From an uncultured Prevotellaceae bacterium (lineage in GTDB: Bacteria; Bacteroidota; Bacteroidia; Bacteroidales; Muribaculaceae): a stretch of DNA of 37,656 bases. Below the pieces are notes generated by a model. The model saw nothing but the letters and a program-made list of their open reading frames with translations. It searched no databases and was not told where the DNA came from. The number at the start of each line of letters is the position of its first letter. The stretch's first letter is position 1. This document shows positions 13,978 through 21,058 of this stretch, piece by piece. A program made the translations under genes and the position numbers. The stretch covers positions 1-37,656 of the forward strand of contig ONRP01000038.1 in NCBI GenBank assembly GCA_900320245.1, written 5' to 3'.

Positions 13978-14940
13978 ATGATTAAGATTGATCCCAAGAG
14001 AAAATTATGGCAGGAAGTCCTCGCTTACCTCCTGCTCACAGTGGGCAGCCTGCTGTTCGCCGTCGGCGACGTGATGTTTGTCAACCCTTACCTGATGGCG
14101 CCTGGCGGCACCTACGGCCTCTCCAACGTGTTCAACACCCTGTGGCCGTGGAAGATTTCGCTCTATGCCATCTGCATGGATATCCCCCTGCTCATTATCG
14201 GTACATGGATTCTTGGTCCCAAGTTCGGTATCAAGACCATCGTCTCGACAGCATTGATATTCCTGTTCACCTTTGTTCTTGAGAGTTGGTGGGGCTACAA
14301 CCCCGTGATCCTCGATGGTGCAATCGTGAATACTGTCGACCCCTCGATGGCCAAGTCGATGGTCGAAATCCCCCATCACGGCGGATGGTTCCACCCTGAC
14401 TACTTCCTCAACACCGTGGTCGCAGGCATCATCTACGGCGTTGCCATCGGTCTGATCTTCCGCTCGGGCGCTACCAGTGGCGGCTCGGACATCATCTCGA
14501 TGATCCTGCACAAGTACACCAAGATTTCGCTGGGTACCCTCGTCATGATCGTCGATGGCATCATCACCTTGAGCACCCTCATTGCTTTCGGTGATATCCG
14601 CCTGCCCATCTACTCCATCATCATCATCTTCATCGAGGGCAAGGTCATCGACCTCGTTGTCGACGGTATGAAGACCTACAAGACCATGTTCATCGTTACC
14701 GACGAGGCGGAGGCCGTGCGCGACTACATCATCAACGATATCAAGCGCGGTGGCACGCTCATCGCCGGAACCGGCCTCTACAAGGGCACCGAGCGCAACA
14801 TGCTCTATGTCACCCTGGACCGTTCCGACATGATCAAACTGCGTTCCGTCCTCTATCAGATTGACCCGCACGCCTTCGTCAACATCCTCGAGAGTTCCGA
14901 AATCCTCGGTGAAGGCTTCCGCCGCCTCCCCCAAGAGTAA
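13978..14940 (+). CDS. YitT family membrane protein with DUF2179 domain
   Basis: This 320-aa protein has five or six membrane segments in the first two thirds. These include LLTVGSLLFAVGDVMFVNP followed by APGGTYGLSNV, and the family motif IFRSGATSGGSDIISMIL around residue 160. A soluble C-terminal DUF2179 domain (about 230-310) contains MFIVTDEAEAVRDYI, GGTLIAGTGLYKG and LYVTLDRSDMIKLR. YitT proteins are widespread inner-membrane proteins of unknown transport role. The DUF2179 tail resembles a small-ligand sensor. It is a single-gene unit ending in a strong inverted repeat. Confidence 0.92.
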   Translation: MIKIDPKRKLWQEVLAYLLLTVGSLLFAVGDVMFVNPYLMAPGGTYGLSNVFNTLWPWKISLYAICMDIPLLIIGTWILGPKFGIKTIVSTALIFLFTFVLESWWGYNPVILDGAIVNTVDPSMAKSMVEIPHHGGWFHPDYFLNTVVAGIIYGVAIGLIFRSGATSGGSDIISMILHKYTKISLGTLVMIVDGIITLSTLIAFGDIRLPIYSIIIIFIEGKVIDLVVDGMKTYKTMFIVTDEAEAVRDYIINDIKRGGTLIAGTGLYKGTERNMLYVTLDRSDMIKLRSVLYQIDPHAFVNILESSEILGEGFRRLPQE

Positions 14941-14960
14941 GCGGTCTATACGATAAACAA

Positions 14961-15002
14961 TCAGAGCGGTTCCACCAAAATCCAATGGAGGAACCGCTCT
15001 GA
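14961..15002 (+). terminator. Inverted repeat after the YitT-family gene
   Basis: TCAGAGCGGTTCC (14961-14973) and GGAACCGCTCTGA (14990-15002) are a perfect 13-bp inverted repeat with a 16-nt loop, 20 bp after the stop codon. No T run follows directly, so it may pause or protect the message rather than fully terminate. Confidence 0.65.
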
Positions 15003-15011
15003 CTATGTTAC

Positions 15012-15052
15012 AAAATGAAGAAGGAGCCCTTTACGGGTTCCTTCTTCATTTT
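15012..15052. terminator. Bidirectional terminator between YitT and tRNA-Ser(CGA)
   Basis: AAAATGAAGAAGGAGCCC (15012-15029) and GGGTTCCTTCTTCATTTT (15035-15052) form an 18-bp stem with one wobble pair, an A run on one side and a T run on the other. It lies directly after the 3' end of tRNA-Ser(CGA) on the minus strand and also backs up the YitT terminator on the plus strand. Confidence 0.85.
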
Positions 15053-15053
15053 G

Positions 15054-15139
15054 CGGAAAGGGAGGGATTCGAACCCACGGTACGCAAAGCGTACAACGGT
15101 TTTCGAGACCGCCCCGATCGACCACTCCGGCACCTTTCC
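15054..15139 (-). tRNA. tRNA-Ser (anticodon CGA)
   Basis: This is an 86-nt class II tRNA on the reverse strand. Acceptor GGAAAGG pairs fully with CCTTTCC, with discriminator G. The anticodon loop reads TCGAAAA (CGA). The long variable arm is GTACGC/GCGTAC, and the T arm contains GGTTCGAATCC. It reads UCG. CCA is not encoded. The intact acceptor stem is a useful contrast to tRNA-Ser(TGA) at 593-678. Confidence 0.97.
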
Positions 15140-15180
15140 GGTCTTGCCCAAGAGATTTGGATAATCTTGGCTGCACCTCA

Positions 15181-15236
15181 GCAAATCTAGCAAACTTGTT
15201 TGCCTTCGGCAAATCTAGCAAACTTGTTTGCCTTCG
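15181..15236. repeat. Perfect 28-bp tandem duplication with promoter-like boxes
   Basis: Two identical 28-bp units (15181-15208 and 15209-15236) lie side by side. On the minus strand each contains GCAAACAAGTTTGC, a short palindrome, followed by TAGATTTGC, an exact -7 consensus match. The TTTG of the upstream unit's box lies 20 bp before the box of the downstream unit, so the duplication itself creates a -33/-7 pair. The element lies 42 bp upstream of tRNA-Ser(CGA), within the leader predicted from the promoter at 15268-15298. Confidence 0.8.
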
Positions 15237-15267
15237 GTTTGCACAAGATTTCTCTCAAAGGCGGGTG

Positions 15268-15298
15268 CAAAATTAGGACAAATTTTTCACCCGACAAA
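15268..15298 (-). promoter_or_regulatory. Promoter upstream of tRNA-Ser(CGA)
   Basis: TTTG (15295-15298), a 19-bp spacer and TAATTTTG (15268-15275) on the minus strand form a full consensus promoter right after the rpe stop codon. The only downstream gene on that strand is tRNA-Ser(CGA), about 120 bp away. Confidence 0.65.
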
Positions 15299-15304
15299 AT
15301 ATTT

Positions 15305-15952
15305 TCACAGATTTTTCAATCCCTCAATGGTTTTGATGGGATCTTCGGCGCCAAAGACGTAACTGCCGGCGACGAGGATATCTGCGCCCGCTTCAACAAG
15401 TTGGGCTCCGGTGACGTCGTTCACGCCGCCGTCAATTTCGATGAGGGCATTGGAGCCGTTGAGGACGATGAGTTGGCGCAGTTCGCGCACTTTGTTCAAC
15501 GTCTGCACTATGAATTTCTGGCCTCCGAAGCCGGGATTGACCGACATGAGCAGCACCATGTCCACATCACAGATGATGTCGCGCAACATCATCACGGGAG
15601 TGGCGGGGTTGAGTGCTACACCGGCCAGCATACCTGCGTCATGAATCTGCTGCACCACGCGGTTCAGGTGGATGCAGGCTTCCTGGTGCACTGTCATGAT
15701 GCGGGCACCGCAGTCGCGCACCTGGGGAATGAACTTCTGGGGCTCGACAATCATCAGGTGTGCGTCAAGCGGCTTTTGGCACAGGCTCTGCACGTGCTTG
15801 ATGACGGGGAAACCGAACGAGATGTTGGGCACGAACACGCCGTCCATCACGTCGAGGTGCAGCAGGTCGGCTTGGCTGCGGTTGATCATGTCAATGTCTT
15901 TGGCCAGGTTGCCAAAGTCGGCCGACAACAGAGAGGGAGATACTTGTGTCAT
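15305..15952 (-). CDS. rpe: Ribulose-phosphate 3-epimerase
   Basis: This 215-aa TIM-barrel enzyme interconverts ribulose-5-phosphate and xylulose-5-phosphate in the pentose-phosphate pathway. The family signatures are present: SPSLLSADFGNL at the N-terminus, LHLDVMDGVFVPNISFG with metal and catalytic Asp, DAHLMIVEP, the loop MSVNPGFGGQKF, and the phosphate-binding IDGGVN and VAGSYVFG. It is the second gene of an operon with the DedA-family gene, 9 bp downstream of it. Confidence 0.97.
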   Translation of the reverse strand: MTQVSPSLLSADFGNLAKDIDMINRSQADLLHLDVMDGVFVPNISFGFPVIKHVQSLCQKPLDAHLMIVEPQKFIPQVRDCGARIMTVHQEACIHLNRVVQQIHDAGMLAGVALNPATPVMMLRDIICDVDMVLLMSVNPGFGGQKFIVQTLNKVRELRQLIVLNGSNALIEIDGGVNDVTGAQLVEAGADILVAGSYVFGAEDPIKTIEGLKNL

Positions 15953-15961
15953 GATGCTATG

Positions 15962-16705
15962 TTATTGGTTGTCAATATCTTTTGGTGATGTGGCGGGCTT
16001 TTTTCTAATGGCTTGATAGGCCAGGAATAGCACGATGAAGATGGCCAGGGCATAACCGGCCCACGACAGGTAACGGTTGTAATGTTCCAACTGCTTGATC
16101 AATTCTTCCTCGGGGAAGTGGAGGCTCAGCCAGTAACCGAGGCCTGCCAGCACCACGTTCCACAGTCCGGCTCCCAGCGTAGTGAACAGGGCGAAGGTGC
16201 CAAAGTTCATTCGCGACAGGCCGGCGGGGATGGAGATGAGTTGGCGGATGGCAGGAATCAACCGGCCCAGGAAGGTCGAGATGGCACCGTGGCGATCGAA
16301 ATAGGCCTCGGCTTTCTGCACCTTCTCGGCGTCGATAAGGCACATGTGGCCGATGCGGCTATTGGCGAACTTATAGACTACAGGACGTCCGATGAGCAGT
16401 GACAGCACATAGTTAATGACAGCACCGATGAGCGCGCCCAGCGTAGCAATCACCACAATCATGATGATGTTCATGTCGCCGTTGCGCATGGCAAAATAGG
16501 CAGCCGGCGGGATCACAATCTCGCTGGGGAAGGGGATAAATGAACTCTCGATGGCCATTAGCAGCAGGATAGTGCCATAGGTCAGGTGCTCCTTGTACCA
16601 GTTGTAGATGGTCATGATGTCATGAGGCATATACATGAAGATGGCAGCGGCCACAGCCACCAGCACCAGTAATATCACAATCAGTTGTATGGTATCCTTT
16701 TTCAT
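15962..16705 (-). CDS. DedA/SNARE-associated family membrane protein
   Basis: This 247-aa inner-membrane protein of the DedA superfamily includes members that flip polyprenyl phosphate or phospholipids and help maintain the proton gradient. The motifs are MAIESSFIPFPSEIVIPPAA (re-entrant loop with Glu), GALIGAVINYVLSLLIGRPVVYK, and HGAISTFLGRLIPAIRQLISIPAGLSRM, containing the conserved G-R-x-I-P and R-x(6)-AG. The exact substrate is unknown. The start at 16705 lies only about 9 bp from the -7 box at 16714-16721, so the leader is extremely short. The gene is co-transcribed with rpe. Confidence 0.92.
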   Translation of the reverse strand: MKKDTIQLIVILLVLVAVAAAIFMYMPHDIMTIYNWYKEHLTYGTILLLMAIESSFIPFPSEIVIPPAAYFAMRNGDMNIIMIVVIATLGALIGAVINYVLSLLIGRPVVYKFANSRIGHMCLIDAEKVQKAEAYFDRHGAISTFLGRLIPAIRQLISIPAGLSRMNFGTFALFTTLGAGLWNVVLAGLGYWLSLHFPEEELIKQLEHYNRYLSWAGYALAIFIVLFLAYQAIRKKPATSPKDIDNQ

Positions 16706-16713
16706 ATCAAGGG

Positions 16714-16721
16714 CAAAAGTA
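16714..16721 (-). promoter_or_regulatory. Promoter -7 box of the DedA-rpe operon
   Basis: TACTTTTGC on the minus strand is an exact match. It is 9 bp from the start codon, implying a leader of only a few nucleotides. Confidence 0.55.
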
Positions 16722-16827
16722 GTGAAATTTCGTCAATTAATGGGTGTAATGACGGTTTTTCTTGACGGGAGGTGTGGAGGCGGCTGTTGCTGTGATGCAA
16801 GTTTGTGGTCGGTTTCCTTGTTGCCGA

Positions 16828-18666
16828 TTAGTGGGCGAGGGTGATGGTCATCTCGCAGTTCTTGCAGTCGCAGGTGACCTTGAGCAGGGTAGAGCCTGTT
16901 CTCAGGTAGAGGTCTCGCGGCAGATTGGTGGCGTTCTTGCCCTTGAAGCAAGCGCCCAGTTGGCGGCGGATGCAGTAGCGGGTGTGCATCAGCGGCGTGG
17001 ATGCGGTAACGGTAGCCCCGGTTTCCAGGGCAGGCTCGATGTCGGTCACGCCGTGGTTGCGATAGAGGGCCTCGGCAAGGCGGTTGGCGACATTGTCGGC
17101 CGCTGTGAGTTGGCTGACGGGACTGGCGACGGTCTTGTCTTCAGCGCGGCGCTTGTCAATGGCACGGGTGATACGGTGCGCACGATCAAGTAGGTCAACG
17201 GTATCGCGGCGCAGTTGTGCCAAGATTGAGGCGGGAATGAAGACGTCACCAGGAACCTCGGCCTCACGCAGTCGGTAGATAGTTCCGCCCAATTTGCCCA
17301 GTTCTGCCCTCTGGCGCTCGCCTTGCGGCTTGGCGGCGGGTTGCAGGTCACAGGGCATGGTGTGTGTCACACGGTTGCCACGCTCATCGGCCAGCGTCAG
17401 CGAGAGTTGATCGCAAGAATACCTTAATTCGGCATCCACGGCAACGTAGCGGCCAGCAGATGCTTTTGCCAGCAGGTCGTTAAAGGCCTTGTCGGCAGTG
17501 CGGTATATCATTGTTCTGCGCGGAATGGCGGTCGGCTCCCGCAACAGGACGGTGCCGTTGCCGACGGCGCGGTTGACGCGCACCCCGGTAAATTCTCCTT
17601 GTGCATTAAAGTAACTCAGTCCATCGCCGTTGGCGAGCCTTGCATGGGTGTCGATGTTGAGCGTGTTGCCGTTGCAACGTGTTGCGCGCCCCAGGCGTTC
17701 GCCTTGCGACTTGGGTGTGTCGATAGATGCGATTGAAGCCCCGTCGGCTGGGCGGCGCTCATCAAGAAAATAATGTGTGAAGCCGCGGTTGAAACTCTTA
17801 TCCAGCGCGGGCTCAAAATTCAATTCCACGCTGCCGAACGAGGCTCGCTGGTACTGCTCGGGATGCCTCTCGATGACTTTGTCGATGGCACGGCGATAAT
17901 AGGCCACCACGTTCTTGACATAGCCGACGTCTTTCAGGCGACCTTCAATCTTGAACGACGAGACGCCGGCGGCCATCATCTGCTCCAACCGGTCGTGGCG
18001 GGCCATGTCGCGCAGCGACAGCAGGTGCTTGTCGGCGACGAGGACACGGCCTTGACCGTCCACAAGGTCGTAGGGCAGACGGCACATCTGGGCACACTCA
18101 CCACGGTTGGCGCTACGGCCCTTGATGACTTGGCTGATGGCACAGCGACCGCTGTAACTCACGCACAGCGCCCCGTGCACAAATGCCTCGAGCGGTACGG
18201 TTGTGGCACGGCGGATGTCCGAAATCTCTTCCAGGGTGAGTTCTCGCGCCATGACCAGTTGCGAGAAGCCAAGTGCCTCGAGAAAACGGGCTTTCTCGGG
18301 GGTGCGCAGGTCGCACTGGGTGCTTGCATGCAGGGCGATGGGCGGCAGGTCCAGCCTGAGCAGACCCAGGTCCTGGACGATGAGCGCGTCCACGCCGATG
18401 CGGTACAGGTCATGCACCAGCCGTTCCACCTCCATCAACTCGTTATCATAGATGAGCGTGTTGACCGTGGCATAGATGCGTCCCCCGAACAGGTGGGCAT
18501 AATCACACGCGCGGCGCACGTCATCGAGCGAGTTGGTCGCGTCGGCGCGGGCACCATGATGCGAAGCGCCCATGTACACCGCATCGGCACCATGGTCGAT
18601 GGCGGCGATGGCAATGTCGGCGTCACGGGCTGGCGCCAGCAACTCTATGTGGGTGGGCTTGGTCAT
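16828..18666 (-). CDS. U32 family protein, RlhA/YdcP-like
   Basis: This cytoplasmic protein of about 612 aa carries the U32 signature EAFVHGALCVSYSGRCAIS (Cys168 and Cys175 from the chosen start). GECAQMCRLP (Cys191, Cys195) follows; together these could ligate an Fe-S cluster. The N-terminal barrel begins IELLAPARDADIAIAAIDHGADAVYMG. Although named peptidases, well-studied U32 proteins hydroxylate RNA: TrhP acts on tRNA U34 and RlhA on 23S rRNA C2501, with prephenate. The length and long C-terminal extension resemble RlhA (about 650 aa); that assignment is inference. The start MTKPTHIELL at 18666 avoids overlap with the upstream nitrilase gene and begins 34 bp after it. Confidence 0.88.
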   Translation of the reverse strand: MTKPTHIELLAPARDADIAIAAIDHGADAVYMGASHHGARADATNSLDDVRRACDYAHLFGGRIYATVNTLIYDNELMEVERLVHDLYRIGVDALIVQDLGLLRLDLPPIALHASTQCDLRTPEKARFLEALGFSQLVMARELTLEEISDIRRATTVPLEAFVHGALCVSYSGRCAISQVIKGRSANRGECAQMCRLPYDLVDGQGRVLVADKHLLSLRDMARHDRLEQMMAAGVSSFKIEGRLKDVGYVKNVVAYYRRAIDKVIERHPEQYQRASFGSVELNFEPALDKSFNRGFTHYFLDERRPADGASIASIDTPKSQGERLGRATRCNGNTLNIDTHARLANGDGLSYFNAQGEFTGVRVNRAVGNGTVLLREPTAIPRRTMIYRTADKAFNDLLAKASAGRYVAVDAELRYSCDQLSLTLADERGNRVTHTMPCDLQPAAKPQGERQRAELGKLGGTIYRLREAEVPGDVFIPASILAQLRRDTVDLLDRAHRITRAIDKRRAEDKTVASPVSQLTAADNVANRLAEALYRNHGVTDIEPALETGATVTASTPLMHTRYCIRRQLGACFKGKNATNLPRDLYLRTGSTLLKVTCDCKNCEMTITLAH

Positions 18667-18700
18667 TGATGTGGGTGCTGCTAACTGTAGCGGGGCGTCA

Positions 18701-19501
18701 TCAGATGTTGAGCGTGAAGGAATCGGCATCACGCCAGGCAGGGAATTTCTCCCTGAACTGTGCCAATTGGGCAGGGGAGAGGTCGGCAGTGATGACGGGA
18801 CTGGTCATGCGCTGGGCGATGACCTTGCCCTTGAAGTCGATGACAAGCGACGAGCCCTCGGGATATTCCACGCCGGCGGGATCGGTGCCGCAACGGTTCA
18901 CGCCGCACACGTAGCACTCGTTCTCCATCGCGCGGGCGGCAAGCAGCGTGCGCCACACCTTCTCGCGCGATTTCGGCCAGTTGGCGATGACCACCAGCAG
19001 GTCGTAGTTGTTCTTCACGTTGCGGCAGAAGACGGGGAACCTGAGGTCATAGCACACCACCAGTTTGATATTGAAACCCCTGAAGCGTACGATGGGCGCA
19101 GCAGTGAGTCCCTGGTTGAATACCTTGTCCTCACCGCCGAACGAGAACAGGTGACGCTTGTCATAATAGGTCTCGTCGCCGTTGGGCTCGATGAAGAAGG
19201 CTCGGTTATAGAGTTGTGCCGCTGTATTGGCCAGGAAACTGCCGATGATGCCCACATGGTACTCGCCGGCGAGTTTGCGCAGCCTGTGCAGTGTGTCGCC
19301 GCTGTTCCACTCGGCCACGGCGGCCGCCTGATCGCGGTCACCGGTCATGAAGCCGGTAGTGAACAACTCGGGCAGAATCACCAGGTCGGTGTCGTCGGGC
19401 ATATTGCGCAGGTTGCGCTCCAGTTGCTTGATGTTGGCTTCGCGGTCACCCCAGACGATGTCGTCCTCGATGAGCGTGACGCGCAGGTTGCGTGAAATCA
19501 T
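18701..19501 (-). CDS. Carbon-nitrogen hydrolase (nitrilase superfamily, omega-amidase-like)
   Basis: This 266-aa cytoplasmic hydrolase has the Glu-Lys-Cys triad: E45 in VILPELFTTGF, K115 in YYDKRHLFSFGGE, and C150 in VVCYDLRFPVF. ANWPKSREKVWRTLLAARAMEN and VCGVNRCGTDPAG are as in YafV/Nit2-like omega-amidases. These deaminate 2-oxoglutaramate or 2-oxosuccinamate as metabolite repair. It is the third gene of a four-gene unit (110-aa protein, PlsC-like, nitrilase, U32). A 91-bp gap before it holds a small hairpin with arms GAGACGCAA/TTGCATCTC (19522-19544) and another with arms TGCCGTG/CACGGCA (19566-19584). Confidence 0.93.
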   Translation of the reverse strand: MISRNLRVTLIEDDIVWGDREANIKQLERNLRNMPDDTDLVILPELFTTGFMTGDRDQAAAVAEWNSGDTLHRLRKLAGEYHVGIIGSFLANTAAQLYNRAFFIEPNGDETYYDKRHLFSFGGEDKVFNQGLTAAPIVRFRGFNIKLVVCYDLRFPVFCRNVKNNYDLLVVIANWPKSREKVWRTLLAARAMENECYVCGVNRCGTDPAGVEYPEGSSLVIDFKGKVIAQRMTSPVITADLSPAQLAQFREKFPAWRDADSFTLNI

Positions 19502-19592
19502 CTTCTAATAACTGATTTGTAGAGACGCAATATCCTTGCATCTCCGTTGTTTTGGTGTTGATGGATGCCGTGGCAGTCACGGCAGTCTGTTA

Positions 19593-20138
19593 CTATTCCA
19601 GTCCCGTGTCAAATTTCTCAGGGTAGCGGCCCTTGAAGGGCTGATAGTACTGCTTGATGCGGAGCAGGTCGGCATCGGCGTCGTCGCTGAGTTCAAACTC
19701 CTTGTCGATGCACACCACCTTGTTGCTGTAGTCAAAGTAGGCCAGCACCAGCGGCACCTGAGCGTCGCGCGCCATATAGATGGCACCCTTGTGCCAATGG
19801 GGATTAGCACTGCGGGTGCCCTCTGGCGTCACGCCGATAGCGAGTTTGGGAGTTGTGTTGAAGGCCTCTACGATGGACTGCGTGAGGTTGCCGTGCTGGC
19901 GGCGGTTGACGGGTATGCCTCCCAGACTGCGCAACAGGTAACCCAGCGGGAAGAAGAACCAGGTGTCTTTCATCAGGAACCCTGCCTTCATACCCACCGA
20001 GTGGATACCCAGTTCGCCCAGGATAAAGTCCCAGTTGCTGGTGTGGGGCGCGATGATGATGATGCACTTGTCGGGCATCGTCAGGTTAACCTGGAAGGTC
20101 CACCCGGCTTTCTTCAATATCCAACCAGAGAGGTTCAT
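19593..20138 (-). CDS. Lysophospholipid/1-acylglycerol-phosphate acyltransferase-like protein
   Basis: This short 181-aa PlsC-superfamily acyltransferase has the catalytic HX4D motif, H32-TSNW-D37 in IIAPHTSNWDFIL. The acyl-acceptor motif is TPEGTRS, around E106. GYLLRSLGGIPVNRR is the arginine-bearing block II. No membrane segment is obvious beyond a hydrophobic patch, so it is probably peripheral on the inner membrane. It may acylate lysophosphatidate or another lipid. It is compact compared with classical PlsC (about 240 aa). It begins 10 bp after the 110-aa gene. Confidence 0.9.
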   Translation of the reverse strand: MNLSGWILKKAGWTFQVNLTMPDKCIIIIAPHTSNWDFILGELGIHSVGMKAGFLMKDTWFFFPLGYLLRSLGGIPVNRRQHGNLTQSIVEAFNTTPKLAIGVTPEGTRSANPHWHKGAIYMARDAQVPLVLAYFDYSNKVVCIDKEFELSDDADADLLRIKQYYQPFKGRYPEKFDTGLE

Positions 20139-20148
20139 GCAACAGAGA

Positions 20149-20481
20149 TTACTTGTTCGAAGGCATGAGTTCGTTCATGCGCTTGGCGATGTTCTCCACC
20201 TCGGCACGGAAGTACTCGCTCAGTTCCTTCTCGCGCTCCTTGAAGAAGGCGCGACGGGCCTTGTTGTACTCCTTGCGGTTGGCAAAGTCTTTCACCTTCT
20301 TGCCGAAATGGTTGCTGACGCGGTTGATGGCCTCTTCCTGCAGCAGGGCGGTATCGATGATGATGCTGTCCCATTCCTCGATCTTGTTCTCGCCGAATGC
20401 TGATTCAGCAAAGATGCACTCACCTGCGATGTCGCCGCAGGCATTTTTGATAGCCTTCTTGATTTGTCTCTTGTTTGCCAT
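20149..20481 (-). CDS. Conserved hypothetical protein, 110 aa
   Basis: This small soluble protein starts MANKRQIKKAIKNACGDIAGECIFAE and has a strongly charged helical C-terminal half (KKVKDFANRKEYNKARRAFF and on). I do not recognise a named domain. Similar short proteins seem to occur in Bacteroidales next to lipid or nitrilase genes, but I cannot confirm that here. It leads the operon with the PlsC-like, nitrilase and U32 genes. A near-consensus box TACCTTAG (20524-20531, minus strand) may be its promoter. Confidence 0.75.
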   Translation of the reverse strand: MANKRQIKKAIKNACGDIAGECIFAESAFGENKIEEWDSIIIDTALLQEEAINRVSNHFGKKVKDFANRKEYNKARRAFFKEREKELSEYFRAEVENIAKRMNELMPSNK

Positions 20482-20633
20482 AGTGATTAAGTTTATACAA
20501 ATGATAATGTAGGTAATAATGCGCTAAGGTACATCTTTTATCCCAACAATATGCCCTTTTTGCTCTAAAAAATGCCGAAAACCGCCAAAAAATGGGGTTT
20601 TGAATCTTTTTTTGAAAAAAAGTGCCGAAAAAA

Positions 20634-20664
20634 TTTGCCAGTATCAAAAATGGCAGTAATTTTG
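20634..20664 (+). promoter_or_regulatory. Promoter of the tRNA-Glu pair
   Basis: TTTG (20634-20637), a 19-bp spacer and TAATTTTGC (box 20657-20664) are a textbook Bacteroidota promoter. The predicted start at about 20671 leaves 8 nt before the first tRNA. Confidence 0.8.
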
Positions 20665-20678
20665 CAACGCTTTTCCAG

Positions 20679-20754
20679 GGAGATATCGTCTAGTGGTCTA
20701 GGACGCCGCCCTCTCACGGCGGAAACCAGGGTTCGAGTCCCTGTTTCTCTACCA
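20679..20754 (+). tRNA. tRNA-Glu (anticodon CTC), copy 1
   Basis: This 76-nt tRNA includes an encoded CCA. The anticodon stem CCGCC/GGCGG encloses loop CTCTCAC (CTC). The T arm is CAGGG/CCCTG around TTCGAGT, and the D arm is TCGTCTAGTGGTCTAGGA, as usual for bacterial tRNA-Glu. The acceptor GGAGATA/TTTCTCT has one T-T mismatch and one G-T pair. The gene is identical to copy 2. Confidence 0.95.
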
Positions 20755-20756
20755 GC

Positions 20757-20788
20757 AAAGCCTTCACCCAACCATGAGCGAGGGCTTT
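20757..20788 (+). terminator. Hairpin between the two tRNA-Glu genes
   Basis: AAAGCCTTC (20757-20765) and GAGGGCTTT (20780-20788) form a 9-bp stem with one wobble pair, followed by ATTTATT. It may be a weak terminator or an RNase processing site. Its left arm matches the start of the stronger hairpin after copy 2. Confidence 0.5.
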
Positions 20789-20798
20789 ATTTATCGAC

Positions 20799-20874
20799 GG
20801 AGATATCGTCTAGTGGTCTAGGACGCCGCCCTCTCACGGCGGAAACCAGGGTTCGAGTCCCTGTTTCTCTACCA
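20799..20874 (+). tRNA. tRNA-Glu (anticodon CTC), copy 2
   Basis: All 76 bases match copy 1, including CCA. The offset between the two copies is exactly 120 bp. No separate promoter is seen, so it is presumably read from the promoter at 20634-20664. Confidence 0.95.
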
Positions 20875-20877
20875 AGC

Positions 20878-20915
20878 AAAGCCTTCAGCATTCGTGCTGG
20901 AGGCTTTCTTGTTTG
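20878..20915 (+). terminator. Intrinsic terminator of the tRNA-Glu unit
   Basis: AAAGCCTTCAGCA (20878-20890), a TTCG tetraloop and TGCTGGAGGCTTT (20895-20907) form a 13-bp stem with one wobble pair, followed by a T-rich stretch. Confidence 0.92.
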
Positions 20916-20933
20916 TTGTGATAAAGCATCGCC

Positions 20934-21035
20934 CCGGTCCTCCGTGCCCGGTCCCCCATGCCCGGTTCCCCGTGCTAGGTTCCTCCGTGCCGCAACTCAG
21001 TTGCGGCCTCGTTAGCCACGGCCTCGTTAGCCACC
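20934..21035. repeat. G+C-rich degenerate tandem repeats with a central palindrome
   Basis: Four imperfect 14-15-bp units (20934-20990; for example CCGGTCCTCCGTGC, CCGGTCCCCCATGC, CCGGTTCCCCGTGC) are followed by a palindrome CCGCAACTCAGTTGCGG (20990-21006). Two 15-bp copies of GCCTCGTTAGCCAC plus one base (21006-21035) complete the stretch. It lies between the tRNA-Glu terminator and the convergent methyltransferase gene. No open frame explains it. Confidence 0.7.
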
Positions 21036-21058
21036 CCGGTCACCTTGCGGCCCTTCAG

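Noticed and set aside
14005-14985. A 326-codon minus-strand frame opposite the YitT-family gene
   Set aside because: The translation is Asp/Glu/His/Val-rich, typical of an antisense shadow. The plus-strand YitT protein is well supported and has a consensus promoter.
15181-15236. Tandem 28-bp units considered as a CRISPR array
   Set aside because: The units are directly adjacent with no spacers, there are only two, and no cas gene is nearby.
17773-18669. A 298-codon plus-strand frame opposite the U32 gene
   Set aside because: It is a shadow of the U32 gene, whose Cys signature is convincing on the minus strand.
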